Assembly (NCBI GenBank): GCA_025966315.1
Contig: JAOPUZ010000051.1
Coordinates: 124,001 to 188,000 of the forward strand
Reading direction: 5' to 3'
Length of the DNA stretch: 64,000 bases
From: Frankiales bacterium
Lineage (GTDB): Bacteria; Actinomycetota; Actinomycetes; Mycobacteriales; Jatrophihabitantaceae
This document shows, in pieces, positions 15,660-24,829 of this stretch (position 1 is its first letter; the number at the start of each line of letters is the position of its first letter). A program made the position numbers and the translations under genes. The notes beneath the pieces are model-generated. The model was not told the origin of the DNA. It was given only the letters and a program-made list of their open reading frames with translations, and did no database searches.

Positions 15660-16588
15660 CGGACTCCGCCAACCATTTCCAGATAGCGGGCCTCGAGGTC
15701 GGCCCGTTCGTGGTGCAGCTCAGCCAGGACGATGCCGGCGACGTGCGCGCGGCGATTGATCTCGGCGGCCAGTTGACTCGGGTCGGCGTCATTGGGCAAT
15801 GAGACGTAGAGGGTCCCATCCGACAGCTGGACGGGCAGCCCGGTAGAGCCTGCGATCACCCGCAGGTCATCGAGGCGGCTGCCATCGGTGCGCAGTACGA
15901 GAGTGTCGCTGCGGGCACCGAGCAGATCGGGTGAGCCGAGGTGCACCAGGCCACCATGATCGATCACGATCAGCCAATTACATACCTGCTCGAGTTCGCT
16001 GAGCAGGTGCGATGACACGATTGCCGTGCAGCCGCGCTCGGCGATGTCGCGGATGATAGTGCGCACCTCCTGCATGCCGACCGGATCGAGGCCGTTGGTC
16101 GGCTCGTCGAGGATCACCAGATCGGGCCGGCCCAGCAGGGCGGCAGCGATGCCGAGGCGCTGCTTCATGCCAAGGGAGTAACTGCCGACCCGGTCCCTTC
16201 CCCGGCCGCCGAGTCCGACCAGCTCGAGCAGCTCCGGGATGTCGCGTCCGTCCTGCCCGGAAAGGATCGCCAGCGAGCGCAGATTGTCGGCGGCCGAGAC
16301 ACCGGGGTGAAACGCCGGCGTCTCGATCAGGGCACCGACGCGGCCGAGGTACTCGCCGCGTCGGTTGATCGGTGCCCCGAGGACCGTGGCGGTACCGCTG
16401 GTCGGTCGAACCAACCCGAGCAGTATCGCCATAATCGTCGTCTTGCCGGCGCCGTTCGGGCCGATGAGCCCGGCGACCGCGCCGGCCGGCACGCTGAATG
16501 AGACGTTGTCGACGACGGTGCGCGCGCCGTAGCGCTTGGTCAATGCGCTGACCGCGACCGCGTCCGTGCTGATGGTGGTGGTTGTCAT
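15656..16588 (-). CDS. ABC transporter ATP-binding protein
   Basis: The 310-residue ATPase has Walker A GPNGAGKTT, signature YSLGMKQRLGIAAALL and Walker B DLVILDEPTNGLDP. A C-terminal extension of about 90 residues is typical of the drug-export (DrrA/CcmA-like) subfamily. It energises the permease encoded next to it. It begins 40 bp after the response-regulator stop, so the whole block from 18439 to 14871 may be one transcript. Confidence 0.93.
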   Translation of the reverse strand: MTTTTISTDAVAVSALTKRYGARTVVDNVSFSVPAGAVAGLIGPNGAGKTTIMAILLGLVRPTSGTATVLGAPINRRGEYLGRVGALIETPAFHPGVSAADNLRSLAILSGQDGRDIPELLELVGLGGRGRDRVGSYSLGMKQRLGIAAALLGRPDLVILDEPTNGLDPVGMQEVRTIIRDIAERGCTAIVSSHLLSELEQVCNWLIVIDHGGLVHLGSPDLLGARSDTLVLRTDGSRLDDLRVIAGSTGLPVQLSDGTLYVSLPNDADPSQLAAEINRRAHVAGIVLAELHHERADLEARYLEMVGGVR

Positions 16589-16628
16589 ACCGTCGAGTGT
16601 TGTGAGGTGACGAGCTCACCACGTCCGC

Positions 16629-17345
16629 TCAGCGTTGAGATCCCGGCTCAACATCGGATGAACCCGGGTGGCCGAACCTGACCCTGGCCAACCCGTACCG
16701 GTAGGCGAAAACGACCAGCTGGGCCCGGTCACGCGCGGCCAGCTTGGTCATCGCGCGGCTGACATGAGTACGCACGGTCGCGTTGCAGACGAACCAGCGT
16801 TCAGCGATCTCATCGTTGGACAACCCGTCCGCGACCAGGGTGACGACTTCACGCTCGCGGTCGGTCAGTGACTGCGTCTCGCGCGGAGGCGGCCCCGGCA
16901 ACGAAGCCGTCGCGGGCTCGCTGAACGTCGAGATCAGCCGGCGCGTGACACTGGGCGACAGGAGCGCCTCGCCCGCGGCGACCACCCGGACCGCCCGGAT
17001 CAGCTCGGCCGGCTCGGTGTGCTTGACCAGAAAACCGGACGCGCCGGCGCGCAACGCCTCGTAGACATACTCGTCCAGCTCGAACGTCGTGAGCACGAGC
17101 ACCCGCGTCGAAGCGAGGTCGTCGCGGGCCGCGATCTCGCGGGCCGCGGTCAGCCCGTCCATGCCCGGCATGCGGATGTCCATGAGCACGACATTCGGGT
17201 GCAGCTCGCCCACGAGCCGGAGCGCCTCCGCCCCGTCGATCGCCTCGCCGACTACCTCGATGTCATCCTCGGCGTCGAGCAGGGCGCGAAATCCTGAACG
17301 GACGAGCAGCTGGTCATCGGCCAGGACAACCCGGATCAGCCCCAT
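16629..17345 (-). CDS. LuxR/NarL-family response regulator
   Basis: The 238-residue protein has a receiver domain (acidic pair Asp10-Asp11, phospho-acceptor Asp56 in LMDIRMPGMDG, Lys in FLVKHTEP). A C-terminal LuxR helix-turn-helix follows (LTDREREVVTLVADGLSNDE). It overlaps the 3' end of the histidine kinase gene by 10 bp and is its cognate partner. The adjacent ABC exporter is the likely target. Confidence 0.94.
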   Translation of the reverse strand: MGLIRVVLADDQLLVRSGFRALLDAEDDIEVVGEAIDGAEALRLVGELHPNVVLMDIRMPGMDGLTAAREIAARDDLASTRVLVLTTFELDEYVYEALRAGASGFLVKHTEPAELIRAVRVVAAGEALLSPSVTRRLISTFSEPATASLPGPPPRETQSLTDREREVVTLVADGLSNDEIAERWFVCNATVRTHVSRAMTKLAARDRAQLVVFAYRYGLARVRFGHPGSSDVEPGSQR

Positions 17346-18439
17346 TTCGCCTCGACCCGGAAACCGCGCGGACTGATTCGTTCGACCTGCAACCGGCCGC
17401 CCGTGCTCTCGACGCGTTCGCGCATGCCGACCAGCCCGAGACCGCCGCCCGGTGCGGTGCTGATTGCCGGTACCCGCGCCCGCCCGCCGTCGTCGACAAC
17501 CGTGACGCTGATGGCATGGTCGCTGCCGACCGAGACCCGGATCATGGCGGTCGCACCCTCGCCCGCATGGCGACGCGTGTTGCTCAACGCCTCCTGCACG
17601 ACCCGGTACGCCGCGGCGCTGCGGGCCGGCAGCACGTGGACGGTGTCACCGGTGATCGTGCAGTCGACCGGTAGCCCGTCGGCGCCGGCCCGATCAACCA
17701 GCTCGGCCACCCGGTCAAGGCCCGCCACCGGCGCCCGCGGAGCAGCATCGACACCGTTGCCGTCGCGCAGCACCGACACTATGGCGCCGAGTTCGTCCAG
17801 TACCTCGCTGCTGGCCGTGCGGATCGCCTCGAGGGCCACGCGCACCTGTTCGGGCTTGCGGTCGAGCAGGTGCCCGGCCACGCCGGCCTGGACGTTGATA
17901 GTCGCCATCGCGTGGGCAACGCTGTCATGCAGATCCTGGGCGATTCGCAACCGCTCGTCCGTGGCGGCCTGGTGGCGCGTGAACTCGCGGCGCTCGACCT
18001 GAGCCGCGGCGATCTGCCCGGCGAGGACAGCGGCCAGCACCCAACCGGTCGACACGGCATCGACCGTGTCCATCGAACCGCGCGCGATGACGCCGCCGAC
18101 GATCACGACGGCCGCCATCAGAACGGCGCCGGCGAAGGCGATCGGTCGCCGAGCCCGGTAACCCAGCAGGACCAGAGCCACCGGCGCCGACAGCAGGGCC
18201 GGTCCGCCGGGATAGTTCAACGCCTGGTACGCGAAGACCTCGGCCGCGACGATCCCGACCATCGCCAGCGGCAGGCGCCGCCAGCCGAGGAGCGCGACCG
18301 CGCCGGCCAGCCCGCAGATCCAGGCCCAGGCATCGATGGGGCGGCCATGGCCTGCATCCGGGTGGATATGGGAGGTTCCCGCGACGACGAGGCCGGCCAC
18401 GACAAGGGCAAGCAGCAGGTCACGACGGCGAACGTTCAT
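17336..18439 (-). CDS. Membrane histidine kinase (HisKA_3 / NarL-pair type)
   Basis: The 367-residue protein has four or five N-terminal membrane helices (LLLALVVAGLVVAGTSH onward). The dimerisation/phospho-acceptor box is RIAQDLHDSVAHAMATINVQ, with the conserved His in DLHD. The ATPase domain has GGGLGLVGMRERVESTGG as its G box. There is no large extracellular loop, so the signal is probably sensed in the membrane. ATG 18439 is the start. Phosphate passes to the regulator at 16629. Confidence 0.93.
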   Translation of the reverse strand: MNVRRRDLLLALVVAGLVVAGTSHIHPDAGHGRPIDAWAWICGLAGAVALLGWRRLPLAMVGIVAAEVFAYQALNYPGGPALLSAPVALVLLGYRARRPIAFAGAVLMAAVVIVGGVIARGSMDTVDAVSTGWVLAAVLAGQIAAAQVERREFTRHQAATDERLRIAQDLHDSVAHAMATINVQAGVAGHLLDRKPEQVRVALEAIRTASSEVLDELGAIVSVLRDGNGVDAAPRAPVAGLDRVAELVDRAGADGLPVDCTITGDTVHVLPARSAAAYRVVQEALSNTRRHAGEGATAMIRVSVGSDHAISVTVVDDGGRARVPAISTAPGGGLGLVGMRERVESTGGRLQVERISPRGFRVEAKWG

Positions 18440-18932
18440 TGCCTGCCATCGTAGGTATGGCCAGTGCTCAACCGCATCAGCTCAGCGTTGAGATCGGACA
18501 GGACAGCTCAACGCCGACACGACGTCGCCAGAAAATCCGGACGTCCGGGGGGCGGCGCGCCCGCGCATTGCGTACCGGCTCGACGACGTCGGTTGAAGAC
18601 CCTTCGTTTTCTGGTTCGGTGTCCATCGATGCTGGTGCGCTGCCGTCAGGGCACCGCTCCTATGGTCTCGTCAGCCCGGCCATTCCTCGATAGCGTCCTG
18701 AGCAGTGGGGACTCTCAAGCTCGCTCAAGTCGCTAGCGCGCAGACGCTGCAATTCGTGGGTGCGTCGCGAAACAGGTCGACTCCAGCCGGGGGTGACAAG
18801 TTACACGGCGGCTTTTTCCCTCGGCGCTGCCGGTCGCGAATCTGAGGCGACGCCATCGATTGTGATGTCGTACGCAGAACCATTCCTGGCCACTTTCAGC
18901 TCAACCGAGCTTACTGTGGGAAGGGAACCAAA

Positions 18933-19023
18933 ATGAGGGTCGGATTTAGTTTGCTGCTGGTCTCCGTCGGCGCCACTTTAATTCGCCGTCACTGAAAGTC
19001 TCAAACCGATCGACCTCAGCACG
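18933..19023 (+). pseudogene. Truncated, frameshifted remnant of a small (DUF6458-like) membrane protein
   Basis: ATG 18933 follows a good GGAAGGGA site and encodes MRVGFSLLLVSVGATL, then a stop shortly after. In the shifted frame the sequence continues FAVTESLKPIDLST to about 19023. Together these match the plan of short actinobacterial membrane proteins (LLLxxxGAxLxFAVTxxxxxIDLxTVGVILMxVG). The second membrane helix is absent. Resemblance stops abruptly after IDLST, about 95 bp before galE. Confidence 0.6.
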
Positions 19024-19103
19024 GAGTTCGCTCGTCCGTCGTCGCGCGAGCATTGTGTGGCGACTCGCGTTTATGTGTCCCTGCAAATCCAAGCGAAGGG
19101 AAC

Positions 19104-19109
19104 TAGGCT
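19104..19109 (+). promoter_or_regulatory. Leaderless -10 element of galE
   Basis: TAGGCT ends 6 nt before the ATG at 19116, so transcription would begin at or next to the A of the start codon. This is a common actinobacterial leaderless arrangement. There is no ribosome site near this ATG. A weak -35 (CTGCAA at 19081) is spaced 17 bp upstream. Confidence 0.55.
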
Positions 19110-19115
19110 CACCTC

Positions 19116-20084
19116 ATGGCCATCACTCGCTGGCTCGTCACCGGAGGCGCTGGCTACATTGGCGCTCATGTCGTTCGGGCGCTGCTCGATTCCGGCCGCG
19201 ACGCGATTGTGCTCGACGACCTTTCGACCGGTCTGACTTCGCGCCTTCCTGTGGGCGTCGAACTTTTGAAGGGTTCGGTCACCGATGCCTCGTTCGTCGT
19301 CGAGGCAGTGGAGCAGACGGGCTGTGCAGGCATCATTCATCTGGCTGCCAAGAAGTCACCAACCGAATCCATGGTCGATCCCTTGTTGTACGCGGACGAG
19401 AATGTGGGCGGCATGATGACCCTACTTCGAGCGGTGAAGGGGACCGCTTCAGCCCGCATTGTCTTTTCCTCCAGTTGTTCGGTCTACGGCAATCCGGACC
19501 TGAGTCAGGTCACCGAGGATGCCCCGACCGCACCTGCAAGCCCGTACGGAGACTCGAAACTTTACGGCGAACGCCTGCTCAATTCGGCTGCGACTGCCTA
19601 CGGATTCGGTGCCATCAGCTTGCGCTATTTCAACGTCGTCGGCGCGGGCGCACCCGCGCTGCGAGACAACGGGGCGTACAACCTGGTGCCGCTCGCCTTC
19701 CAGGCCTTGCGCCGGGGCGCAGATCCACGAGTGTTCGGGTCGGACTACCCCACACCCGATGGCACGTGCATCAGGGACTACGTGGACGTCGAGGATTTGG
19801 CCGACGCGCACGTTCGGGCCGCGCAGGCATTGGAAGCAAACCCGATCGTCTCGGTTTTCAACGTCGGCCGAGGCGTGGGAAGCAGTGTGTTGGACGTACT
19901 CGACGCCATCCAGGAGGTGACTGGCTTGGCGTTCACACCGCAGATCCTCGAGCGCCGCGCCGGGGATCCCGCCCGTATCGTCGGCCAGGTTGACAAAATC
20001 CGGCATGAGTTGGGGTGGTCAGCTCGTCGCACCCTCATGGACATGATTGGTTCCGCCTGGCTGGCCGAGTTGCCGCAAGTGTGA
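19116..20084 (+). CDS. galE: UDP-glucose 4-epimerase
   Basis: The 322-residue extended short-chain dehydrogenase has the NAD motif GGAGYIG (residues 10-16), the serine motif SSSCSVYGN (118-126) and catalytic Tyr144/Lys148 in YGDSK. RYFNVVGAG and RDYVDVEDLADAH are typical of GalE. It interconverts UDP-glucose and UDP-galactose, or the N-acetyl forms, to supply donor sugars. It opens the polysaccharide cluster and is followed at once by an export ABC pair. The length is slightly short of the usual 330-340. Confidence 0.9.
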   Translation: MAITRWLVTGGAGYIGAHVVRALLDSGRDAIVLDDLSTGLTSRLPVGVELLKGSVTDASFVVEAVEQTGCAGIIHLAAKKSPTESMVDPLLYADENVGGMMTLLRAVKGTASARIVFSSSCSVYGNPDLSQVTEDAPTAPASPYGDSKLYGERLLNSAATAYGFGAISLRYFNVVGAGAPALRDNGAYNLVPLAFQALRRGADPRVFGSDYPTPDGTCIRDYVDVEDLADAHVRAAQALEANPIVSVFNVGRGVGSSVLDVLDAIQEVTGLAFTPQILERRAGDPARIVGQVDKIRHELGWSARRTLMDMIGSAWLAELPQV

Positions 20085-20114
20085 GGCGTGCGCGGTCAGA
20101 CCGGTTCGGAATCG

Positions 20115-20120
20115 ATACAC
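20115..20120 (+). promoter_or_regulatory. Possible -10 element before the export permease
   Basis: TACACT lies 7 nt before GTG 20128, again compatible with a leaderless transcript. No ribosome site is seen before this GTG. It would allow the export pair to be transcribed separately from galE. Confidence 0.35.
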
Positions 20121-20127
20121 TCTCCGC

Positions 20128-20964
20128 GTGCGCGCCGCTGATGATGTGCCGGAATGGCGGGTCAATTCCGCCGATCCTGCGTCACGCGAGGGCGTCGTCG
20201 CATCGCTCTGGCGGGCGCGCGATCTCATCGGGTACTTCGCCTTGAGAGACCTCCGAGTGCGTTACAAGCAGGCCGCACTCGGCGTCGTGTGGGTGCTCCT
20301 ACAGCCCATCGCCTCGGTTGCCCTGTTCACATTGGTCTTCCGTCGGGTTGCCAACATCAGCAGCCAAGGCATCGCATATCCCCTGTTCGCCTTGGTTGGC
20401 ATGACCGTGTGGTTGTACTTTTCGACCGCGGTGGTAAGGGGAAGCGAAGTGTTGGTCGAAAGTCCTGATCTCATCACGAAGGTGTCATTCCCTCGCATTG
20501 CTGCCCCGGCGGCCGCCATGCTGGCCCCGCTGGCAGACTTCGCCGTTTCCTTTGTGCTGGTCATCGTGTTGTTCGCCTACTACTCCGTGACGCCGAGCTG
20601 GCGCCTGTTGGCCACCCCGATCTGGCTGGTACTGGTCGTTCTAGCCGCGCTCGGTGTGGCGCTGTGGTTGTCTGCTCTCAACGTCAAGTACAGGGATGTG
20701 CGGCACGCGATGGGTCCGTTGGTACAACTTTGGTTGTTTGCCAGCCCGGTTGCGTATCCCAGTTCTCTGTTGTCAGGTTGGAAAGAACTCGCCATCGCAG
20801 TCAATCCGATGACCGGCTTGATCGGGCTTGCTCGATGGTCGGTACTCGGAACTCCGTGGCCCGGCTGGCCTCTGGCGGTGTCGCTGGCAAGCCTTGCCGC
20901 CATCATGGGTAGCGGGCTGGTGTACTTTCGCCGGGCAGAACGCGCGTTTGCGGATGTGATCTGA
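20128..20964 (+). CDS. Polysaccharide export ABC permease (Wzm/TagG-like)
   Basis: From GTG 20128 the protein has 278 residues. It has the ABC-2 polysaccharide-export signature DLIGYFALRDLRVRYKQAAL followed by GVVWVLLQPIASVALFTLVF, six membrane helices, and NPMTGLIGLARWSVLG before the last helix. It forms the membrane channel that flips or exports a lipid-linked glycan with the ATPase at 20969. An earlier in-frame start (20047) would overlap galE by 38 bp and add an untypical N-terminus, so it was not chosen. Confidence 0.88.
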   Translation: MRAADDVPEWRVNSADPASREGVVASLWRARDLIGYFALRDLRVRYKQAALGVVWVLLQPIASVALFTLVFRRVANISSQGIAYPLFALVGMTVWLYFSTAVVRGSEVLVESPDLITKVSFPRIAAPAAAMLAPLADFAVSFVLVIVLFAYYSVTPSWRLLATPIWLVLVVLAALGVALWLSALNVKYRDVRHAMGPLVQLWLFASPVAYPSSLLSGWKELAIAVNPMTGLIGLARWSVLGTPWPGWPLAVSLASLAAIMGSGLVYFRRAERAFADVI

Positions 20965-20968
20965 GCCG

Positions 20969-22186
20969 ATGGATCTCATCCAGTTCGAACGAGTCAGCAA
21001 GCGTTACGTGATCGGCCAGCGCATGAACGCGCGGGAGGCGGTCGCGCAGGCCACTTCGCGACTCCTTCGACGCGGGGCCAGCCCGTCCTCGGAGCTGTGG
21101 TCGATCAAGGACGTCAGCTTTTCAGTACGGGACGGCGAAGCGCTCGGCATTGTTGGACGGAACGGCGCGGGCAAGAGCACCATCTTGAAAATTCTTGCCG
21201 GCATCACAGCACCCACGTCGGGCTCCTCGCGGACAAGGGGACGAGTGGCGGCCTTGCTGGAAGTTGGCACAGGCTTCCATCCCGAACTCACGGGCCGGGA
21301 AAACATCTATCTCAATGGCGCGATCTTGGGAATGTCTCGCCGAGACATCACGCTCCGATTTGCCCAAATCGTGGATTTCTCGGGCGTTGACCGCTTCCTC
21401 GACACGCCAGTCAAGCGTTACTCCAGTGGAATGTATCTTCGCCTCGCCTTCGCGGTGGCAGCCCATCTCGAGCCCGATGTGCTCGTGGTCGACGAGATCC
21501 TGGCTGTCGGCGATGCCGAATTCCAACGAAAGTGCATCGGACGCATGCACGAAGCCGAGGCCGAGGGTCGCACTCTGGTATTTGTCAGCCACGATCTCGA
21601 TTCGCTGACCAAGATCTGCCAGCGGTCCCTATGGCTGGAAGGTGGCGAGATCCGGGATTCTGGACCCACGCCAACGATCGTTCGAGATTACCTCAACTCA
21701 GGCTTGGCTCCGGCCGAACGTGGCCACGGCCTGGCCATCACGTCGGGTCCGATAACGGTAGCGGCCGTACGCGTCCGTCCCGATTCGACTGTTGCCGGCG
21801 GCGCCGACGCCGCGCTGATGTTCGGTGATCAGTTGCGAGTCGAGATCGAGTTCGACGTCAGCGCGGAGACTCCCGGTCTGGACTTGGCCGTCATGGTCAC
21901 GACAGGAAGTGGCGTCCGGGTTCTGGACGAGTTACTTAGCGAGCAGTCAATAACCCGCTTCACACCGGGCAGTTACCGAGTTGAGGTCCTAATTCCGCCG
22001 TTGCTCAACGCCGGCGATTACAGCATAGGGCTGTGGTTCGGCACGCCACACGAAGAGTTCCTGGCTGAGCCTGCCGCGGCCATGTTCTCGGTCCATGGTG
22101 GAGATCCCACGCGTCCAGACCGGATCGTCGCAGCCAAGCTGCCTTTCGCCGTGCATCGACTGGCCTCGATCAACGTGGTGGATTGA
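20969..22186 (+). CDS. Polysaccharide export ATPase with C-terminal carbohydrate-binding domain (Wzt-like)
   Basis: The 405-residue protein has Walker A GRNGAGKST (63-71), signature YSSGMYLRLAFAVA and Walker B DVLVVDEILAVGD. A C-terminal beta domain of about 150 residues is of the Wzt C-terminal type, which recognises the capped end of an O-antigen-like polymer. The gene starts 4 bp after the permease stop. The presence of that domain suggests that the exported glycan carries a specific terminal modification, possibly methylation by the fusion enzyme at 22865. Its 3' end overlaps the convergent deacetylase gene by 17 bp. Confidence 0.92.
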   Translation: MDLIQFERVSKRYVIGQRMNAREAVAQATSRLLRRGASPSSELWSIKDVSFSVRDGEALGIVGRNGAGKSTILKILAGITAPTSGSSRTRGRVAALLEVGTGFHPELTGRENIYLNGAILGMSRRDITLRFAQIVDFSGVDRFLDTPVKRYSSGMYLRLAFAVAAHLEPDVLVVDEILAVGDAEFQRKCIGRMHEAEAEGRTLVFVSHDLDSLTKICQRSLWLEGGEIRDSGPTPTIVRDYLNSGLAPAERGHGLAITSGPITVAAVRVRPDSTVAGGADAALMFGDQLRVEIEFDVSAETPGLDLAVMVTTGSGVRVLDELLSEQSITRFTPGSYRVEVLIPPLLNAGDYSIGLWFGTPHEEFLAEPAAAMFSVHGGDPTRPDRIVAAKLPFAVHRLASINVVD

Positions 22187-22868
22187 CAGCAACACGGTCG
22201 AGCAACAGTCCTTTGTTGCGAATGGCACGCACAATGTGCGGCAGGGCCGTTACGGTCGCGGACCGGTCAAGCGCCTCCGGAGCCCAGGGCTGCTCGATCC
22301 AGTCGTGCATGAGAACCACGTCGCCGCTGGCTGCCCGGCTGACCACGGCCTCGATCTGGGGCGGCCGCACTCCGGGACGCCAGTCCTCAGGGTCTACCGT
22401 CCACAGCCATACGTCGAGGCCTTGAACACGAAGCAACCCGGCGGCAGGAATGCTGATGTGTCCGTGCGGGGGCCGGAACAACGCGGTGTCGTGGCCGAGC
22501 ACCTGAGAGACCGCACGACGCCCCTCGGCATATTCACGAGCCAGTTTGGACCAAGACGTTTTCGCAGGATGAGGATGAGAAAAGCTGTGCGAGCCCACGG
22601 CATGGCCTTCGGCTTGCATCCGTTGAACCAGATCAGGGTGTTGCAACGCGTTCCGGCCGACGCAGAAAAACGTAGCTCGCACCTCTAGTCCGGCGAGCAG
22701 ATCGAGCACGAGATCGGTCGAGCCGGGTTGTGGACCGTCGTCGAAGGTGAGCGCCACGCCGCCGTCGTCGAGCCCGTGGTGGACCCGGGCGACGGCGCTG
22801 GCTAGATATCGCTTCGGTTCCCGGGCCATCCGAATCACACGCCGTGCCGCGGCTGAAGAGGGCCTCAT
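22170..22868 (-). CDS. Polysaccharide deacetylase (NodB homology)
   Basis: From ATG 22868, which overlaps the preceding stop as ATGA, the protein has 232 residues. NodB motifs are TFDDGP (Asp43-Asp44) and SHSFSHPHP with metal-binding His94 and His98. FRPPHGHIS and VLMHDW complete the active site. It removes acyl groups (usually N-acetyl) from a sugar polymer. There is no clear signal peptide, so it may act in the cytoplasm or at the membrane. It is coupled to the glycosyltransferase-methyltransferase fusion gene. Confidence 0.9.
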   Translation of the reverse strand: MRPSSAAARRVIRMAREPKRYLASAVARVHHGLDDGGVALTFDDGPQPGSTDLVLDLLAGLEVRATFFCVGRNALQHPDLVQRMQAEGHAVGSHSFSHPHPAKTSWSKLAREYAEGRRAVSQVLGHDTALFRPPHGHISIPAAGLLRVQGLDVWLWTVDPEDWRPGVRPPQIEAVVSRAASGDVVLMHDWIEQPWAPEALDRSATVTALPHIVRAIRNKGLLLDRVAVNPPR

Positions 22869-24571
22869 CGCGATGTGCCGGGCAGTTCTGCCGTCAGCGG
22901 ACGATAGGCCCGCACCGTAATCAGCATTGGGAACTGCGGATCGTGCAATTCCAAATCTTGGGCACGTAGCTCGTGTGCTGCGATGCCGTACAGAAAGGCC
23001 GTACTGGTCAGAACGTTGCCGCATGCGACAACCTCGATGTTGGCGGCGCCAAACACCTCGCCGAACAACCGCGCGGCCGACAATGGCGTTAGCGCCCAAT
23101 ACCAGGTGTCTGCCCAACGATCGGTGCTGATCGCCGTTATTCCGGGAAAAGTAGCCAACACGGTGCCGCCGGGCGACAGGCTGCGGTGAAGCGTGGCCAC
23201 CGCGGCCCGAAGATCATACAGAAGATGCAATGTCTGGGTGATCACCAAGCAGTCGAATGATTCGGGTGCAATTCCGGCGCCGTCGGCCAGATCGGCAACG
23301 ACGGTCGTGTCCGGGATCGCTGGATCAATGTTGAGTACGTCGGAATGGGTGACTCGGTCGCCGCCATACCGAGTGGTGTAGTAGCGGTCCCCGACTTCAA
23401 GAACGCGACCGGCAATGGCGTGCGCGTTTGCGGCCAAGAACCGTTCAATGTAAAAGCGGTCCACGGGCAGACCGCGGTCGTAACCGAATTGGCGGCTCAG
23501 CGGAAATACGTTGCCGATCGCCGCCATTCCGGTCGAGCCGCGGCCAACGACCCGGCGCATTAGGCCCCGGACTCGTCGTCGAACGGCAGCCGGAATGGTC
23601 GCTCGTCCGGCCCTCCGGACCAATGAGCCGGCGGTTGTCCGGCGCCGGTGGTGTAAACGGGCGTATGCCGGCCTGGCGGACTCGTTGCTCGAAAGCCCTT
23701 CGTAGGGTCGCAGAGCTTCAGCCAGTAACGAGCTCAGCTCCCCGCCCGCGGCTTCGGCTTGCATTTGCGGGAGAGTGCTCAGCCACCGCAAAAAGGCCTC
23801 CCGAGTCGGGCTCGGAAGGTAGGGGTCGTAACTTCCATCTCGAATCGCACGCGCGGAGCTGGAATCTTCGTGGCGGCGGTACCAAGCGGTGCGATTACCA
23901 CTGATCACGCACACCTGGGTTAGATAGAGCCGGGCCAGGAGTACCTGGTCTTCATACATATTGCGGAACTCGTCGTGGCTGCCTCCTACCGCTTCCAAGG
24001 CGCTGCGCCGGACCAGCAGGTTGCACGTAGGCGTACGTAAATCACCTCGACGCAGCAACGCGCCCAGCATTCCCGGCGGTGGGACAACGACGCCCGGAGG
24101 CCACGCAAGCGGCGACGCGGTGTCGACAGCGCTCGGATCGGCCCAAGTGTGCCAGTCGACGGCCTGGCCGCAGACCATCCCGGCCTCAGGGTGGGCGATC
24201 AGCAGCGCCACCTCGCCGGCCAGATGCGCAGGGTCCCATTTGTCGTCGGCGTCGAGGAAGGCCACGAGCTCACCCTGGCTCGCGGCGAGGCCGAGGTTGC
24301 GAGTGCTGCTCATGCCCCTGTGCGCGTGCTCGGGATGCTCAAGGTAACGGACCCGGACCGGGTCGAGCGCCGCTCGCCGACGCGCGGTGGCAGTGCTGGA
24401 GTCTGAAGATCCATCATCGCAAAGCAGCAACTCAAACGCCGGGTAACGCTGAGTGAGCACGCTGTCGATCGCTTCGTCGAAGAACTTGGCTGCGTTCCGG
24501 AAGATCATGATGACCGAAACAAGCGGCACCGCAACAGGGTCGTGCTCAGTGTTGCCGTCCGCAGCAGCCAT
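22865..24571 (-). CDS. Glycosyltransferase family 2 / class I methyltransferase fusion
   Basis: From ATG 24571, preceded by GGGTGAG, the protein has 568 residues. Residues about 15-260 form a GT-A glycosyltransferase (VSVIMIFRNAAKFF, CDDGSSDSS, DXD-type FLDADDKWD at 106-114). After a basic linker, residues about 375-560 form a SAM methyltransferase of the type seen in polysaccharide clusters (RVLEVGDRYYTTRYGG, SFDCLVITQTLHLLYD, LSPGGTVLATFPG). It could both add and methylate a sugar, perhaps capping the chain recognised by the Wzt-like C-terminal domain. The glycine-rich SAM loop is unusual (EVGDRYY). Confidence 0.9.
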   Translation of the reverse strand: MAAADGNTEHDPVAVPLVSVIMIFRNAAKFFDEAIDSVLTQRYPAFELLLCDDGSSDSSTATARRRAALDPVRVRYLEHPEHAHRGMSSTRNLGLAASQGELVAFLDADDKWDPAHLAGEVALLIAHPEAGMVCGQAVDWHTWADPSAVDTASPLAWPPGVVVPPPGMLGALLRRGDLRTPTCNLLVRRSALEAVGGSHDEFRNMYEDQVLLARLYLTQVCVISGNRTAWYRRHEDSSSARAIRDGSYDPYLPSPTREAFLRWLSTLPQMQAEAAGGELSSLLAEALRPYEGLSSNESARPAYARLHHRRRTTAGSLVRRAGRATIPAAVRRRVRGLMRRVVGRGSTGMAAIGNVFPLSRQFGYDRGLPVDRFYIERFLAANAHAIAGRVLEVGDRYYTTRYGGDRVTHSDVLNIDPAIPDTTVVADLADGAGIAPESFDCLVITQTLHLLYDLRAAVATLHRSLSPGGTVLATFPGITAISTDRWADTWYWALTPLSAARLFGEVFGAANIEVVACGNVLTSTAFLYGIAAHELRAQDLELHDPQFPMLITVRAYRPLTAELPGTSR

Positions 24572-24829
24572 TTGGCTCACCCTTGTCTCCCCGGCCGGCC
24601 CAATTCGCGCGCAAGTCCGTGATCGACCCGCGCTCTTTCGGGCCGGGCACATGTCTTACACTGAACTAACATGCCATGAGCCATGAGCTGGCACCCCCAG
24701 CGCGCTAAATCGCCGCGCGTCGAGAGTCCGGTCGGGTCTAAGCAGCGAACGAGGTACATCAATGGTCTCACCCATCTCAGCACTAGGCATCGCTCGGCGC
24801 GCGCACACCGAGCCGCGATCGGCGGCCAA

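Larger units (their letters stand above)
18440..19115. other. 676-bp gap with a gene remnant and the galE promoter
   Basis: The left part (18440-18930) shows no supported gene. Short inverted elements near 18465-18505 (CTCAACC, CTCAGCGTTGAG, CTCAACG) could serve the divergent kinase promoter. The right part holds a decayed small membrane-protein gene (18933-19023) and a leaderless promoter for galE (19104-19109). The local sequence is less GC-rich than its surroundings. Confidence 0.6.
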
